A stretch of 64,000 bases of DNA from an uncultured Clostridia bacterium (lineage in GTDB: Bacteria; Bacillota; Clostridia; Oscillospirales; Acutalibacteraceae): contig CALYBJ010000014.1 of assembly GCA_944412445.1 (NCBI GenBank), forward strand, positions 1-64,000, written 5' to 3'. The translations under genes and the position numbers were made by a program. Positions 55,074 through 63,419 of this stretch are shown piece after piece. Every line of letters starts with the position of its first letter. The first letter of the stretch is position 1. The notes beneath the pieces are model-generated. The model had not been told where the DNA came from, did no database searches, and was given only the letters and a program-made list of their open reading frames with translations.

Positions 55074-56861
55074 TCAGTCAACTGCCACGCCGTAGGTTGA
55101 GCTGTATACATAGGGCAGAGGATTTACTCTTACTCCGTCCAGCCAAACCTCAAAATGAAGATGATATCCCGTCGAATTGCCTGTGGTGCCTATTGAGGAA
55201 AGCTGCTGTCCGGCTTTTACATAGTCTCCTACATTTACCCTGAAAGAGCCTTCCAAAGCGTGAGCGTAGCCTGTTACAACGCCGCTGCCGTGATCCACCC
55301 TTATATAATAGCCCCAGCTGTAATGATATGTTGCCATGGTTACAATTCCGTCGGCAACAGCCACGATTCTTCTGCCCTTGCAGGAGCCGCTGTCAGAGGA
55401 TACTATATCAATTCCGTAGTGTCCGTTCGAGGGATTATAGCCCTGGGAAAGCCAGAAGCAGTTGTCGGGAGCAGGCCATATAAATGTGCCTCCCTGATCC
55501 CTGTAAAGTCTGGGTGATACGGGAATATTGCTGTTTCCTACGGGCACACCCTTGGTGCCGATTTTTAAAAGCTCGTTAACGGGGCTTTTGGCGTTGTAGC
55601 GTACAACCTCGGTTTGGGAATCCGTAAGAACTCCGTCCACATAGGTGTCTGTATACGACACCACATCCTGTCCCTGAGAGCCTTCAACAACAGTCATGGT
55701 GGTGCCTATATAAAGATTGTTGTCATACTGCTTTACCGTTGTAAAGGGAATTGTTTCAACCTTTAAATATGTAACGGTGCATTTTATGCTTAAATTCTTC
55801 TCTCCCTGCTTAATAAGAAGAGTTGAGCCTTCGGGAATATTATCCGTATCAAGATTGGGATTAAGCTTCAAAAGCTCTTCCTCCGTTATATTATACTTTT
55901 TAAGTATATCCTCAAGCTTTTCGTTTTCGGCTGTTTTATGCTCCGTCTTTTCTGTTTTCCAGCCGGTCATATAATTATAAAGCTCATCATAGCTCCATAC
56001 TTTTTCGTTTTCCGGATAAAGTCCCGTTACTGTCGTAATGCTGTCGTTAAACTCAACCTTATAATCATCTGTTATATAAGAATTTTCAACGGCATACTCT
56101 CCGAGAACCCTTTCAGTCACTCTTTCATAGGTGTCCTCGCTGTTTACGGCGCATAAAAACTCATCGTTAACATATATTCCGCAGGCGTTTATTGTTTTGT
56201 CGCTTACCGCGTCTATGATGTTATTGCAGAGAGCTTCCTTATCGTCAAGACCGTTTACCGTTGTAAGGGTGATTTTGTACTGAGGCGCCGCTATGTCAAT
56301 ATCGCTTCCCACAGTTTCAAATCTTCTTTTGGCTTCCTTTTCCGCTTCCTTATACACGCTTTCATCGCTGACGGTTCCTACCTCGCTGCTGTTAATATAT
56401 ACGCTCACCGCAAAGGTAAGGCTCCTTAGCGTGCCTCCCAGGGAAATAAGGAATATAACTGCTATAACGGGTATAACGGTGCTTAAAACGGCTCTGTTGA
56501 ACCTTTCATGATTTTTAAAGGCTTTGGACACATAATGAAAAAAGGTTTTTATTCCCCTGCCTTTTTTCTCCTTAAAGGCTTCCCCTATTACAGGCAAGGC
56601 TCTTTTAATTTCTCCGAAAAGCTGTCTGCCCTCTCTTAAAACCGCTTTTCCGTATCTTTTGAAAAATCTGCCCAGAGAAATGAAAACCGATATAAGCCAA
56701 AGGACAAAATGCTTTAAAGGCTTCACCGTAACGGAATAAACGCCTCTTCCCAGCGCCTTTATCCCTCTTATGTAAACGGCGCCCAGCAAATATATATCTC
56801 CGTACAGTCCTTTAAAAAAAACCGAGCCCGAATTTTTTTTGTCTTTCTTTTCCCTTTTCAC
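55074..56861 (-). CDS. M23 peptidase with LysM and G5 domains
   Basis: A 595-residue membrane-anchored cell-wall hydrolase. A long basic cytoplasmic N-terminus with a hydrophobic patch precedes a membrane helix at about 125-150. Then come a LysM (LEDILKKYNITEEELLKLNPNLD, named by ends, near 320), a G5 domain (near 355-430, KVETIPFTTV) and a C-terminal LytM/M23 endopeptidase with GHYGIDI and HLHFEVW giving the zinc residues. It likely cleaves cross-links during growth or sporulation. I use GTG 56861 (GGGGAG upstream); the ATG at 56882 has no ribosome site. Confidence 0.9.
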   Translation of the reverse strand: MKREKKDKKNSGSVFFKGLYGDIYLLGAVYIRGIKALGRGVYSVTVKPLKHFVLWLISVFISLGRFFKRYGKAVLREGRQLFGEIKRALPVIGEAFKEKKGRGIKTFFHYVSKAFKNHERFNRAVLSTVIPVIAVIFLISLGGTLRSLTFAVSVYINSSEVGTVSDESVYKEAEKEAKRRFETVGSDIDIAAPQYKITLTTVNGLDDKEALCNNIIDAVSDKTINACGIYVNDEFLCAVNSEDTYERVTERVLGEYAVENSYITDDYKVEFNDSITTVTGLYPENEKVWSYDELYNYMTGWKTEKTEHKTAENEKLEDILKKYNITEEELLKLNPNLDTDNIPEGSTLLIKQGEKNLSIKCTVTYLKVETIPFTTVKQYDNNLYIGTTMTVVEGSQGQDVVSYTDTYVDGVLTDSQTEVVRYNAKSPVNELLKIGTKGVPVGNSNIPVSPRLYRDQGGTFIWPAPDNCFWLSQGYNPSNGHYGIDIVSSDSGSCKGRRIVAVADGIVTMATYHYSWGYYIRVDHGSGVVTGYAHALEGSFRVNVGDYVKAGQQLSSIGTTGNSTGYHLHFEVWLDGVRVNPLPYVYSSTYGVAVD

Positions 56862-56946
56862 GATTCTCACTCCCCTTTTCATTTGCTTTAAATTTAATTA
56901 TACGATAACCTGTCCCTTTTTTCAAGAAGCAAAAGGTCATTTTACA

Positions 56947-57651
56947 TTATCTTACAGCAATTACAACGCAGTACACCTTTTCCGCGCCGCTGAGCTTTAA
57001 AACCTTCGCACATTCTCCCAGAGTGCATCCGGAGGTTTTTATATCGTCCGCAATCAGAATATTTTTGCCCTTTACTCCTTGGGCGTCAATACATTCAAAA
57101 ACTCCCAGAACATTTCCGCTTTTTAAGTACCAGGGCAAATCATGCTGACGGCGTGTTTCAAAAACCTTGAAAAGCGCCCCTTTTACAGGTATTCCCGTAA
57201 GCCTTGAAAGCTCTTCCGCCAGCGCCCTGCTTTGATTATATCCTCTTTTTTCCTTTTCTTTTTCGGTCTGGGGAACATAGCATATAAAATCGAAATCTAT
57301 GTTTTTATAGTTTTCGTCAATAACACGCTTCATGGCTTTTCCGAAAAATTCCGTATTTTTATGCCGTCCGCCGTATTTCCAGAGCTTCACTCCTGTCTGA
57401 ACCACCCCGGAATACATAAACGGCGCCGCCACACCGTCATAAAAACGGCGTCTGCCTGCGCATTTGCATTTGTCCTTAGGCTTTCCGCAGCCGAAGCACC
57501 TTGCTCCCTTTATAACCGGAACCGTTTTTCTGCATTTTTTGCATACCGAGATGCCGTGATCAACTACCCTGTCGCAGAAAACGCACCTGTCGGGATAAAT
57601 ATACGACTTAATCAGCTTTCCGTAAAATATAAGATCTTCCCTGATTCCCAT
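56947..57651 (-). CDS. comF: ComF family phosphoribosyltransferase-like protein
   Basis: A 234-residue protein with an N-terminal double zinc-binding region (CVFCD, CKKC, CFGCG, CKC within residues 20-66) and a type I PRTase domain with the PRPP loop NILIADDIKTSGCT near 193-206. ComF is needed for DNA uptake in competent bacteria; no other com genes are in view. GGTGTG precedes the ATG. Confidence 0.9.
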   Translation of the reverse strand: MGIREDLIFYGKLIKSYIYPDRCVFCDRVVDHGISVCKKCRKTVPVIKGARCFGCGKPKDKCKCAGRRRFYDGVAAPFMYSGVVQTGVKLWKYGGRHKNTEFFGKAMKRVIDENYKNIDFDFICYVPQTEKEKEKRGYNQSRALAEELSRLTGIPVKGALFKVFETRRQHDLPWYLKSGNVLGVFECIDAQGVKGKNILIADDIKTSGCTLGECAKVLKLSGAEKVYCVVIAVR

Positions 57652-57791
57652 TTTTCACACCGTTTTATTATAACATTAAAAAAACAGCTTCGTCAATTAA
57701 ATTTGAACAGCGATATAACCGAATTGACAAATAGCGGCTTTTTTCAGCCTCTTTATATATTTTAAAAAAATAAAAAAATTGAAAAAAATAC

Positions 57792-57820
57792 TTGACATTA
57801 AGGGGTTTTTATGATATATT
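57792..57820 (+). promoter_or_regulatory. tRNA promoter
   Basis: TTGACA (57792-57797), 17-bp spacer, TATATT (57815-57820), 20 bases ahead of tRNA-Thr. Confidence 0.88.
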
Positions 57821-57839
57821 AAATCTCGCGTTGAGAGTC

Positions 57840-57915
57840 GCTGGTGTAGCTCAGTTGGTAGAGCAGCTGATTTGTAATCAGCAGGTCGGGGGTTCGAGTC
57901 CGTCCACCAGCTCCA
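57840..57915 (+). tRNA. tRNA-Thr (TGT)
   Basis: A 76-base cloverleaf: acceptor GCTGGTG pairs with CACCAGC, D arm GCTCAGTTGGTAGAGC, anticodon stem CTGAT/ATCAG with TGT in the loop TTTGTAA, T arm with GGTTCGAGTCC, discriminator T and an encoded CCA. Confidence 0.97.
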
Positions 57916-57941
57916 CTTTTTTTACGCAAAATGTAATAAGC

Positions 57942-58026
57942 GGAAGAGTTCCCGAGTGGCCAAAGGGGGCAGACTGTAAATCTGTTGCAAGTTGCTTCGG
58001 TGGTTCGAATCCACCCTCTTCCACCA
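57942..58026 (+). tRNA. tRNA-Tyr (GTA)
   Basis: An 85-base class II tRNA: acceptor GGAAGAG pairs with CTCTTCC, anticodon loop with GTA between CAGA and TCTG, a long variable arm (GTTGCAAGTTGCTTC region), T arm GGTTCGAATCC, encoded CCA. It is 26 bases from tRNA-Thr and surely co-transcribed. Confidence 0.97.
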
Positions 58027-58028
58027 AC

Positions 58029-58064
58029 AAAGTCCGAGCATTTTTCAATGTGTTCGGACTTTTG
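58029..58064 (+). terminator. terminator after the tRNA pair
   Basis: AAAGTCCGA (58029-58037) pairs with TCGGACTTT (58054-58062), followed by T-rich sequence. Confidence 0.85.
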
Positions 58065-58085
58065 TTTTATCTACGGAGGTGTTTT

Positions 58086-58841
58086 ATGAACGAAGAAAAA
58101 TTCAGCGGAAAAAGCAAAATTTATTCCCTTTTCCGTCCCGGCTATCCCGACGAGTTTATTGATATGCTTTACAAAAAAGCATACATTGCGGAAAACAGCG
58201 TTATCGCCGATATCGGCTCCGGCACGGGAAAGCTTACGGAACAGCTTTTAAAGCGTGGAAACACGGTTTACGGCGTTGAGCCTAACGAGGATATGAGAAA
58301 AACCGGCGAAGAAAATCTTAAAAAATTTAAGAGCTTTATATCGGTTAACGGAACAGCCGAAAACACATTGCTGCCCGACGAAAGCACAGACGCGGTAACA
58401 GCAGCCCAGGCTTTTCACTGGTTCCACCGAGGCGCCTTTAAAAAGGAATGTAAACGAATATTAAAAGAATCCGGCAGAGTTATTATAATATGGAACATGA
58501 GAGATGAAAGCGCCCCCGTAACAATAGAAAACAAAAAAATCAACAGAGAATTCTGTCCCGGATTTAAAGACTTTTCGGCAGGCTCCGGAAACGACAGGGA
58601 AAAAATTAATCTTTCGGATTTCTTCACAGGCGGATATATAACCGAATACTTTGACAATCCTTATGTATTTGACAGAGAAAGCTTTATAGGACGGTGTCTT
58701 TCGTCATCTTACGCGCTTAAGGAGGAAGATAAAAATTACAGTGACTATATAAACGCTCTGAGCTTTCTTTTTGACAGATTTCAAAGAAACTCGGTTATAA
58801 CCGTTCCCAATACCGTCTGCTGTTATATAGGCTCAGTTTGA
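58086..58841 (+). CDS. class I SAM-dependent methyltransferase
   Basis: A 251-residue methyltransferase. Motif I is VIADIGSGTGKLTEQLL near 38, the acidic motif II is VYGVEPNEDM near 62, and AFHWFHRGAFKKECKRILK, named by ends near 108, is the usual post-motif III helix. The substrate is not clear; similar proteins are annotated as ubiquinone/menaquinone or small-molecule methyltransferases. A longer open frame upstream runs through the tRNA genes and is not coding. ATG 58086 has GGAGGTG upstream. Confidence 0.88.
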   Translation: MNEEKFSGKSKIYSLFRPGYPDEFIDMLYKKAYIAENSVIADIGSGTGKLTEQLLKRGNTVYGVEPNEDMRKTGEENLKKFKSFISVNGTAENTLLPDESTDAVTAAQAFHWFHRGAFKKECKRILKESGRVIIIWNMRDESAPVTIENKKINREFCPGFKDFSAGSGNDREKINLSDFFTGGYITEYFDNPYVFDRESFIGRCLSSSYALKEEDKNYSDYINALSFLFDRFQRNSVITVPNTVCCYIGSV

Positions 58842-58855
58842 ATAATGCAAGTAAA

Positions 58856-58892
58856 AAGGCTTGATCTCCCTTCGGAAATCAAGCCTTATTTT
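58856..58892. terminator. bidirectional terminator
   Basis: AAGGCTTGAT (58856-58865) pairs with ATCAAGCCTT (58878-58887); T-rich on the plus side and A-rich upstream, so it can serve both convergent genes. Confidence 0.85.
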
Positions 58893-58916
58893 TATTGTTT
58901 GCAGGACTTAAAAATA

Positions 58917-60380
58917 TCAGTCTTCTTTAACTCCGCGCTTTGCGATAAGCTCTTCCGTTATTCTCTTTTTCTTGTCGCCTACAAGGTCATAGAAGAGAAT
59001 GGGCATACCCTGGAAAATAACGAACACAGCGGGAATAATCGTATAGATTATAAGGAATCTGTTTAACGTTGCGTCTGTCTGAACGCCGTAGGTGCTGCCT
59101 GTAGCGGCGATGTAGCCCGTCCAGCCTATAAGAAGAACGCCGAATGAGTCCGTTAAAGCGGCAGCGATTTTTGAAAACAGACTTACGCCTGAATAGCAGA
59201 GTGCGTCAACACGCTTGCCTGTTTTAAGCTCGATTTCATCAATACAGTCGGCAATCATAATGTTGGGAGTAAGGTTTGTGTTGCCGTGCTGAAGGCCTAT
59301 GAAGAAGTTGAGGACAAGGAAAATTACAAGATATATGGGATGCTCCTTCAAGCCGTTGAAGCCTACCGCCTGAGTAAACAGGAACAGTATCGCAAGCGTT
59401 GTTGCGCCGTAAAGACAGAAGCTTATGTAAATCTTTTTTGTTGAGTATTTTTTAAGAAGGAAGTTAACTATAAGCATACTTACGGCAGTGCCAACGCCCA
59501 TGGGAAGCATAAGGGCGATATTCAGGTCCTTGCTGCCCAGAAGATATACGGCAATATAAATTGAAACCGCCGAATAAACGCCTCTGCCGAAGCCTGTAAG
59601 CTTTGTTATGGCAACCATTAAAAGGTTTTTGTTTGTAAAAACAACCTTGAGCGCTTCAAGGATATTTGTTTTTTCATTTGAATAGGGAACTCTCTCTCTG
59701 TTGTTGAAGAATGCCAGCATTACAAGGGTTATGCCCAGGAATGCGCATATAATAGCCGAAATAGTATATTCCTGCTTGTCAATGTGATGACCGTATTTTG
59801 CCTTAAAGATAATGCCTACGATAAGAAGGGCAACCATTCCGCCCTGCTGACCTACTGCTTTTGCGATATTGGCAAAGGAAAGGAAGCTTACTCTCTCCTT
59901 GGGATTGGGAGTGGAAACAGCTCCGAAGCAGTTAAGAGGATTTTCAACGCCGCCGCCGATAACGGTATAAAGAATATAAAGAACATAAACCCATACAACG
60001 GTAAACATAACGCTGTCTGTTCTGGGAGCCACGAAAAGAAGAACCGTTATAAGGAACAAAGGCGCCGAGCAGAAAAGTATCCAGGGACGAAGCTTGCCCC
60101 ATTTTGACTTTGTTCTGTCAACCTGATAGCCTATTCCTATATCGCATACGGCGCCAACGATTCTGGCAATAAAGAACAGCGCCGCAACAATTGCGGTAAT
60201 CGCAGGAGTGGGAAGTCCCGAATCTCCGAAAGCGAAGTCAATAAAGAATGTTTTTGAATAGCCCTGAACCCAGCCCGTAAGCATCGCCATACCGAATAAG
60301 CTTAAGGCGTATGTAATAGGCTCGGATTTTCTTAAATATTTTTTCATTTCAGCAGGTTTTTCTGCGGTTTGATTTTTCAT
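58917..60380 (-). CDS. GPH-family (MFS) sugar:cation symporter
   Basis: A 487-residue, 12-helix carrier. The cation/sugar signature ARIVGAVCDIGIGYQVDRTKSKWGKLRPW, named by ends near 75-103, has the Asp residues of the MelB group, and MIADCIDEIELKTGKRVDAL near 375 marks the second half. It is only distantly related to the transporter at 19472-20974. ATG 60380 is used with GGAGGTG upstream. It follows the anchored unknown protein by 18 bases. Substrate unknown. Confidence 0.88.
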   Translation of the reverse strand: MKNQTAEKPAEMKKYLRKSEPITYALSLFGMAMLTGWVQGYSKTFFIDFAFGDSGLPTPAITAIVAALFFIARIVGAVCDIGIGYQVDRTKSKWGKLRPWILFCSAPLFLITVLLFVAPRTDSVMFTVVWVYVLYILYTVIGGGVENPLNCFGAVSTPNPKERVSFLSFANIAKAVGQQGGMVALLIVGIIFKAKYGHHIDKQEYTISAIICAFLGITLVMLAFFNNRERVPYSNEKTNILEALKVVFTNKNLLMVAITKLTGFGRGVYSAVSIYIAVYLLGSKDLNIALMLPMGVGTAVSMLIVNFLLKKYSTKKIYISFCLYGATTLAILFLFTQAVGFNGLKEHPIYLVIFLVLNFFIGLQHGNTNLTPNIMIADCIDEIELKTGKRVDALCYSGVSLFSKIAAALTDSFGVLLIGWTGYIAATGSTYGVQTDATLNRFLIIYTIIPAVFVIFQGMPILFYDLVGDKKKRITEELIAKRGVKED

Positions 60381-60398
60381 TTGCTTCACCTCCGGACA

Positions 60399-61058
60399 TT
60401 ATTCTGAAATAACAGAGTTAACGAACATATTTTCAACCTCGCTGAAGGAACCGTCCTTAAACTCTACATTTGTAAGAGCAAGGGAGTTGTTGTTCACTTT
60501 AAGTCCGGCCATTGTAATATCGTTGTCAACCTCAATATGAATATTGTCGCCGTCGGCAAATTCATAGCCTTTAATCAGAACCGTCAGGGTAACGGTGTCG
60601 CCGTTGTCCGTGTATGTGTATTCGCTCTGAACCGTCTCAAGAGACTTTCCTTCCCTTACATACTTAATCGCCGTAAGGAAATCCATCTCCGAATTATCGC
60701 TCTGGGAAGCCCCCAGCGTGCTCCAGTCCGCGTACTGATAATTTCCGTCCTCGTCAAGAGCGTATGTGCCGTCGTCGTTTTTCGTTGCCTCGGGACGAAT
60801 GGTAATCGTTCCGTAAAGGTCATCGCCGAAGTCGTCAGGCAGTACCGTCTGCTTTTTGTATTTGGTATCCGAATACGCTTCGTTTTTGTCAAGTGTGAAA
60901 ATAAGCTTTGTTTCGTCGCCGTTTACTTCCGTTGCCACATCATAATTGCGGGTGTTATACTCTTTATATACAAATCCCTGTATATAAGTAAAACCGCCGA
61001 ATGATAAAACAGCAATAAGCACCAGCGCCGTAATAACAGCTGCTACTGATTTACTCAT
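60399..61058 (-). CDS. membrane-anchored protein of unknown function
   Basis: A 219-residue protein with one N-terminal membrane helix (about 5-27) and an acidic, Asn/Asp-rich exported domain in which repeated short beta strands alternate (LIFTLDKNEAYSD, GTYALDEDGNYQYAD, VTLTVLIKGYEFADGD). I recognise no named domain. It is the first gene of a two-gene unit with a GPH transporter, so a role in substrate binding or wall contact is possible but unproven. AAAGGAA precedes the ATG; a consensus promoter is at 61096-61124. Confidence 0.8.
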   Translation of the reverse strand: MSKSVAAVITALVLIAVLSFGGFTYIQGFVYKEYNTRNYDVATEVNGDETKLIFTLDKNEAYSDTKYKKQTVLPDDFGDDLYGTITIRPEATKNDDGTYALDEDGNYQYADWSTLGASQSDNSEMDFLTAIKYVREGKSLETVQSEYTYTDNGDTVTLTVLIKGYEFADGDNIHIEVDNDITMAGLKVNNNSLALTNVEFKDGSFSEVENMFVNSVISE

Positions 61059-61095
61059 TTTTAAGATTCCTTTCTTGTTTTACAAATAATAAGCA

Positions 61096-61124
61096 AGTAT
61101 ATATTTTTAGTTTCTGATTGTCAA
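61096..61124 (-). promoter_or_regulatory. promoter of the anchored protein-GPH unit
   Basis: Minus-strand TTGACA (61119-61124), 17-bp spacer, TATACT (61096-61101). Confidence 0.85.
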
Positions 61125-61160
61125 TATATTTTTATATAATTTACAAAAATCAGTAAATTT

Positions 61161-61187
61161 TCACAATTATTTAATGCAATTATTGTG
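61161..61187. promoter_or_regulatory. imperfect palindrome upstream of a divergent promoter pair
   Basis: TCACAAT (61161-61167) and ATTGTGA (61181-61187) are inverted and further inner bases (ATT/AAT) also match. It lies about 37 bp upstream of the minus promoter and 98 bp upstream of the proB promoter. A transcription factor site is inferred. Confidence 0.4.
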
Positions 61188-61285
61188 ATGAAAAGCAATA
61201 TCTCATTCCGAAAATTTTCCTCCGGGGAATAATTTTTACACCGTATTTTTTATACTGCCTTTTTCTGCTAAATTGTATTTTTTAC

Positions 61286-61315
61286 TTGTAAAAAAGATTT
61301 AATTTATGATATACT
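61286..61315 (+). promoter_or_regulatory. proB promoter
   Basis: TTGTAA (61286-61291), 18-bp spacer, TATACT (61310-61315). Confidence 0.65.
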
Positions 61316-61353
61316 TAATTATGTATATTATAAATTTACGGAAGTGATATTTT

Positions 61354-62151
61354 TTGGCCGGACTTAAAAGCGCAAAAAGAATCGTATTCAAGGTGGGAAC
61401 CTCCACCCTTACATATCCCAACGGGAAAACCAATATAAGAAGACTGGCAAAGCTTGTTTCAATTCTTTCGGATTTACAGAACGAAGGAAGGGAAATAGTC
61501 CTTGTAACCTCGGGAGCCATCGGAGTGGGCGTAGGCAAATTAGGGCTTAAAGAGAGGCCCTCGGACACTCCCGGACGTCAGGCTGCCGCCTGTATAGGCC
61601 AGTGCGAGCTTATGTTTATGTACGACAAGTTTTTCTCCGAATACTCCCATACAATAGGACAGCTTCTTATTACAAAAAGCGACGTTGAAAATGAAGAAAG
61701 ACGCAACAATCTTGTAAACGCATTTGACAACATGTTCCGATTCGGAGCCATACCCATTGTAAACGAAAACGATTCCGTAGCGGTAGAGGAAATAGTTTAC
61801 GGGGACAATGACAGCCTTTCGGCAATAGTGGCGAAGCTTATAAACGCCGACGCTCTTGTAATTCTTACCGATATAGACGGGCTTTTTAACGCTAACCCTC
61901 AGGAGGACGACAACGCAAGGCTTATAGCCTTTGTTGACGAGATAACTCCTGAAATAAAAGCCCTTGCCGGAAGCGCAGGCACGAAAAGAGGCACCGGCGG
62001 CATGATAACAAAGCTTAATGCGGCGCAGATATCCACGGAAGCCGGAATTGACACTGTTATAATGAGCGGAAGCGATCCCAGAGAGATATACAAGCTTTTT
62101 GACGGACATCAGATAGGCACGTTTTTTAAAGGAAAGAAAAGTGATAAATAA
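61354..62151 (+). CDS. proB: glutamate 5-kinase
   Basis: A 265-residue amino-acid kinase that phosphorylates glutamate, the first step of proline synthesis. RIVFKVGTSTLT at the start, VTSGAIGVGVGKLGL near 50, PIVNENDSVAV near 136 and GTGGMITKLNAA near 210 are the family motifs. It lacks the C-terminal PUA domain of E. coli ProB, which is the usual short form in Firmicutes. It starts at TTG 61354 with GGAAGTGA upstream. Its stop overlaps the proA start. Confidence 0.95.
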   Translation: MAGLKSAKRIVFKVGTSTLTYPNGKTNIRRLAKLVSILSDLQNEGREIVLVTSGAIGVGVGKLGLKERPSDTPGRQAAACIGQCELMFMYDKFFSEYSHTIGQLLITKSDVENEERRNNLVNAFDNMFRFGAIPIVNENDSVAVEEIVYGDNDSLSAIVAKLINADALVILTDIDGLFNANPQEDDNARLIAFVDEITPEIKALAGSAGTKRGTGGMITKLNAAQISTEAGIDTVIMSGSDPREIYKLFDGHQIGTFFKGKKSDK

Positions 62152-63404
62152 TGGATAACGGCGAATATTTAATAAAAATGGGCGAAAGAGCCAAGGAAGC
62201 GGCAAAAACCCTTTCAAAGGCCTCCTCTGATTTAAAAAACAAGGCACTTAAAAGCATTACGGAAAATTTAAGAGAGTTTTCCCATGAAATAATCGAAGCC
62301 AATAAAAAGGATATTGAAAACGCAAAAAAAATGAACATATCCGGCGCCATGATAGACAGGCTCACTCTTACGAAGGAAAGAATAGAGGGAATTGCAGTTT
62401 CTGCTGAGGAAATAATCGCCCTTGAAGACCCAATAGGAAAAACTCTTTCCGGAACAACAAGACCCAACGGACTTAAAATTTCAAAGGTAACGATTCCTCT
62501 GGGAGTAATAGCCGTAATTTACGAGGCAAGACCCAATGTTACAGCCGACGCCGCGGCGCTGTGCTTAAAATCAGGCAACACGGTTATATTAAGAGGCGGC
62601 AAGGAAGCGATAAACTCCAACAAGGCAATAACGGATATTATGAGAAAAGCAATAAAGGACGCCGGACTGCCGGAGGACTGCGTTCAGCTTATTGAAAGGA
62701 CAGACAGGGAAACAGCGTCCCTTCTTATGAAGCTTAACAAATATGTAGACGTGCTTATCCCCAGAGGCGGAGCAGGACTTATTAATTCCGTTGTTCAGAA
62801 CTCCACGGTGCCGGTTATAAGAACAGGCGAGGGCAACTGTCACATATATGTTGACAAGGACGCAGATATAGATATGGCTGCGGATATAGTTTACAACGCA
62901 AAAACCTCAAGAGTATCCGTTTGCAACGCCTGCGAAAGCCTTCTTATTCATAAGGATATAGCGGAGCTTGCCCTTATCGCGATAAATGAAAGACTGAAAG
63001 AAAAGAACGTTCTTATAATAGGCGACGAAATGGTAAGGAGCGTTTTGCCCGACGCTGCGGAAGCCACGGAAGAGGACTGGGGAACGGAATATCTTGACTA
63101 CAAAATATCGGTAAAAATCGTAAAGGACATTGACGAAGCCATTGCCCATATTTCAAAATATACTACCGACCACAGCGAATGTATAGTAACAGACAGCTAC
63201 GAAGCGGGAGAAAAATTCGTAAACGAAGTAAACTCCTCCGCTGTTTACATTAACGCCAGCACACGCTTTACCGACGGAGGCCAGTTCGGCTTCGGAGCGG
63301 AAATCGGAATATCAACTCAGAAGCTCCACGCAAGAGGCCCTGTAGGACTGCCTGAGCTAACGTCATACAAATATATAATAAGAGGCAACGGTCAAACAAG
63401 ATAA
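62151..63404 (+). CDS. proA: gamma-glutamyl phosphate reductase
   Basis: A 417-residue NADPH-dependent enzyme making glutamate-semialdehyde, the second proline step. IAVIYEARPNVTADAAALCLKSGN near 125, SRVSVCNACESLLIH near 250 (with the catalytic Cys), and QFGFGAEIGISTQKLHARGPVGL named by ends near 376 are diagnostic. ATG shares TAATG with the proB stop. Proline synthesis is complete here except proC. Confidence 0.97.
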   Translation: MDNGEYLIKMGERAKEAAKTLSKASSDLKNKALKSITENLREFSHEIIEANKKDIENAKKMNISGAMIDRLTLTKERIEGIAVSAEEIIALEDPIGKTLSGTTRPNGLKISKVTIPLGVIAVIYEARPNVTADAAALCLKSGNTVILRGGKEAINSNKAITDIMRKAIKDAGLPEDCVQLIERTDRETASLLMKLNKYVDVLIPRGGAGLINSVVQNSTVPVIRTGEGNCHIYVDKDADIDMAADIVYNAKTSRVSVCNACESLLIHKDIAELALIAINERLKEKNVLIIGDEMVRSVLPDAAEATEEDWGTEYLDYKISVKIVKDIDEAIAHISKYTTDHSECIVTDSYEAGEKFVNEVNSSAVYINASTRFTDGGQFGFGAEIGISTQKLHARGPVGLPELTSYKYIIRGNGQTR

Positions 63405-63419
63405 CCGGGAGGTGTAAGC

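Noticed and set aside
57792-58085. N-terminal extension of the methyltransferase
   Set aside because: The frame passes through the tRNA promoter, both tRNAs and their terminator; ATG 58086 has a strong ribosome site.
61188-61353. T-box or riboswitch ahead of proB
   Set aside because: The stretch is AT-rich with no T-box element and no antiterminator/terminator pair.
61354-62151. proB as a truncated pseudogene, because it lacks the PUA domain
   Set aside because: The PUA-less short form is normal in Firmicutes and all kinase motifs are present.
61540-62247. 235-codon open frame antisense to proB
   Set aside because: Antisense shadow of a complete, motif-bearing gene.
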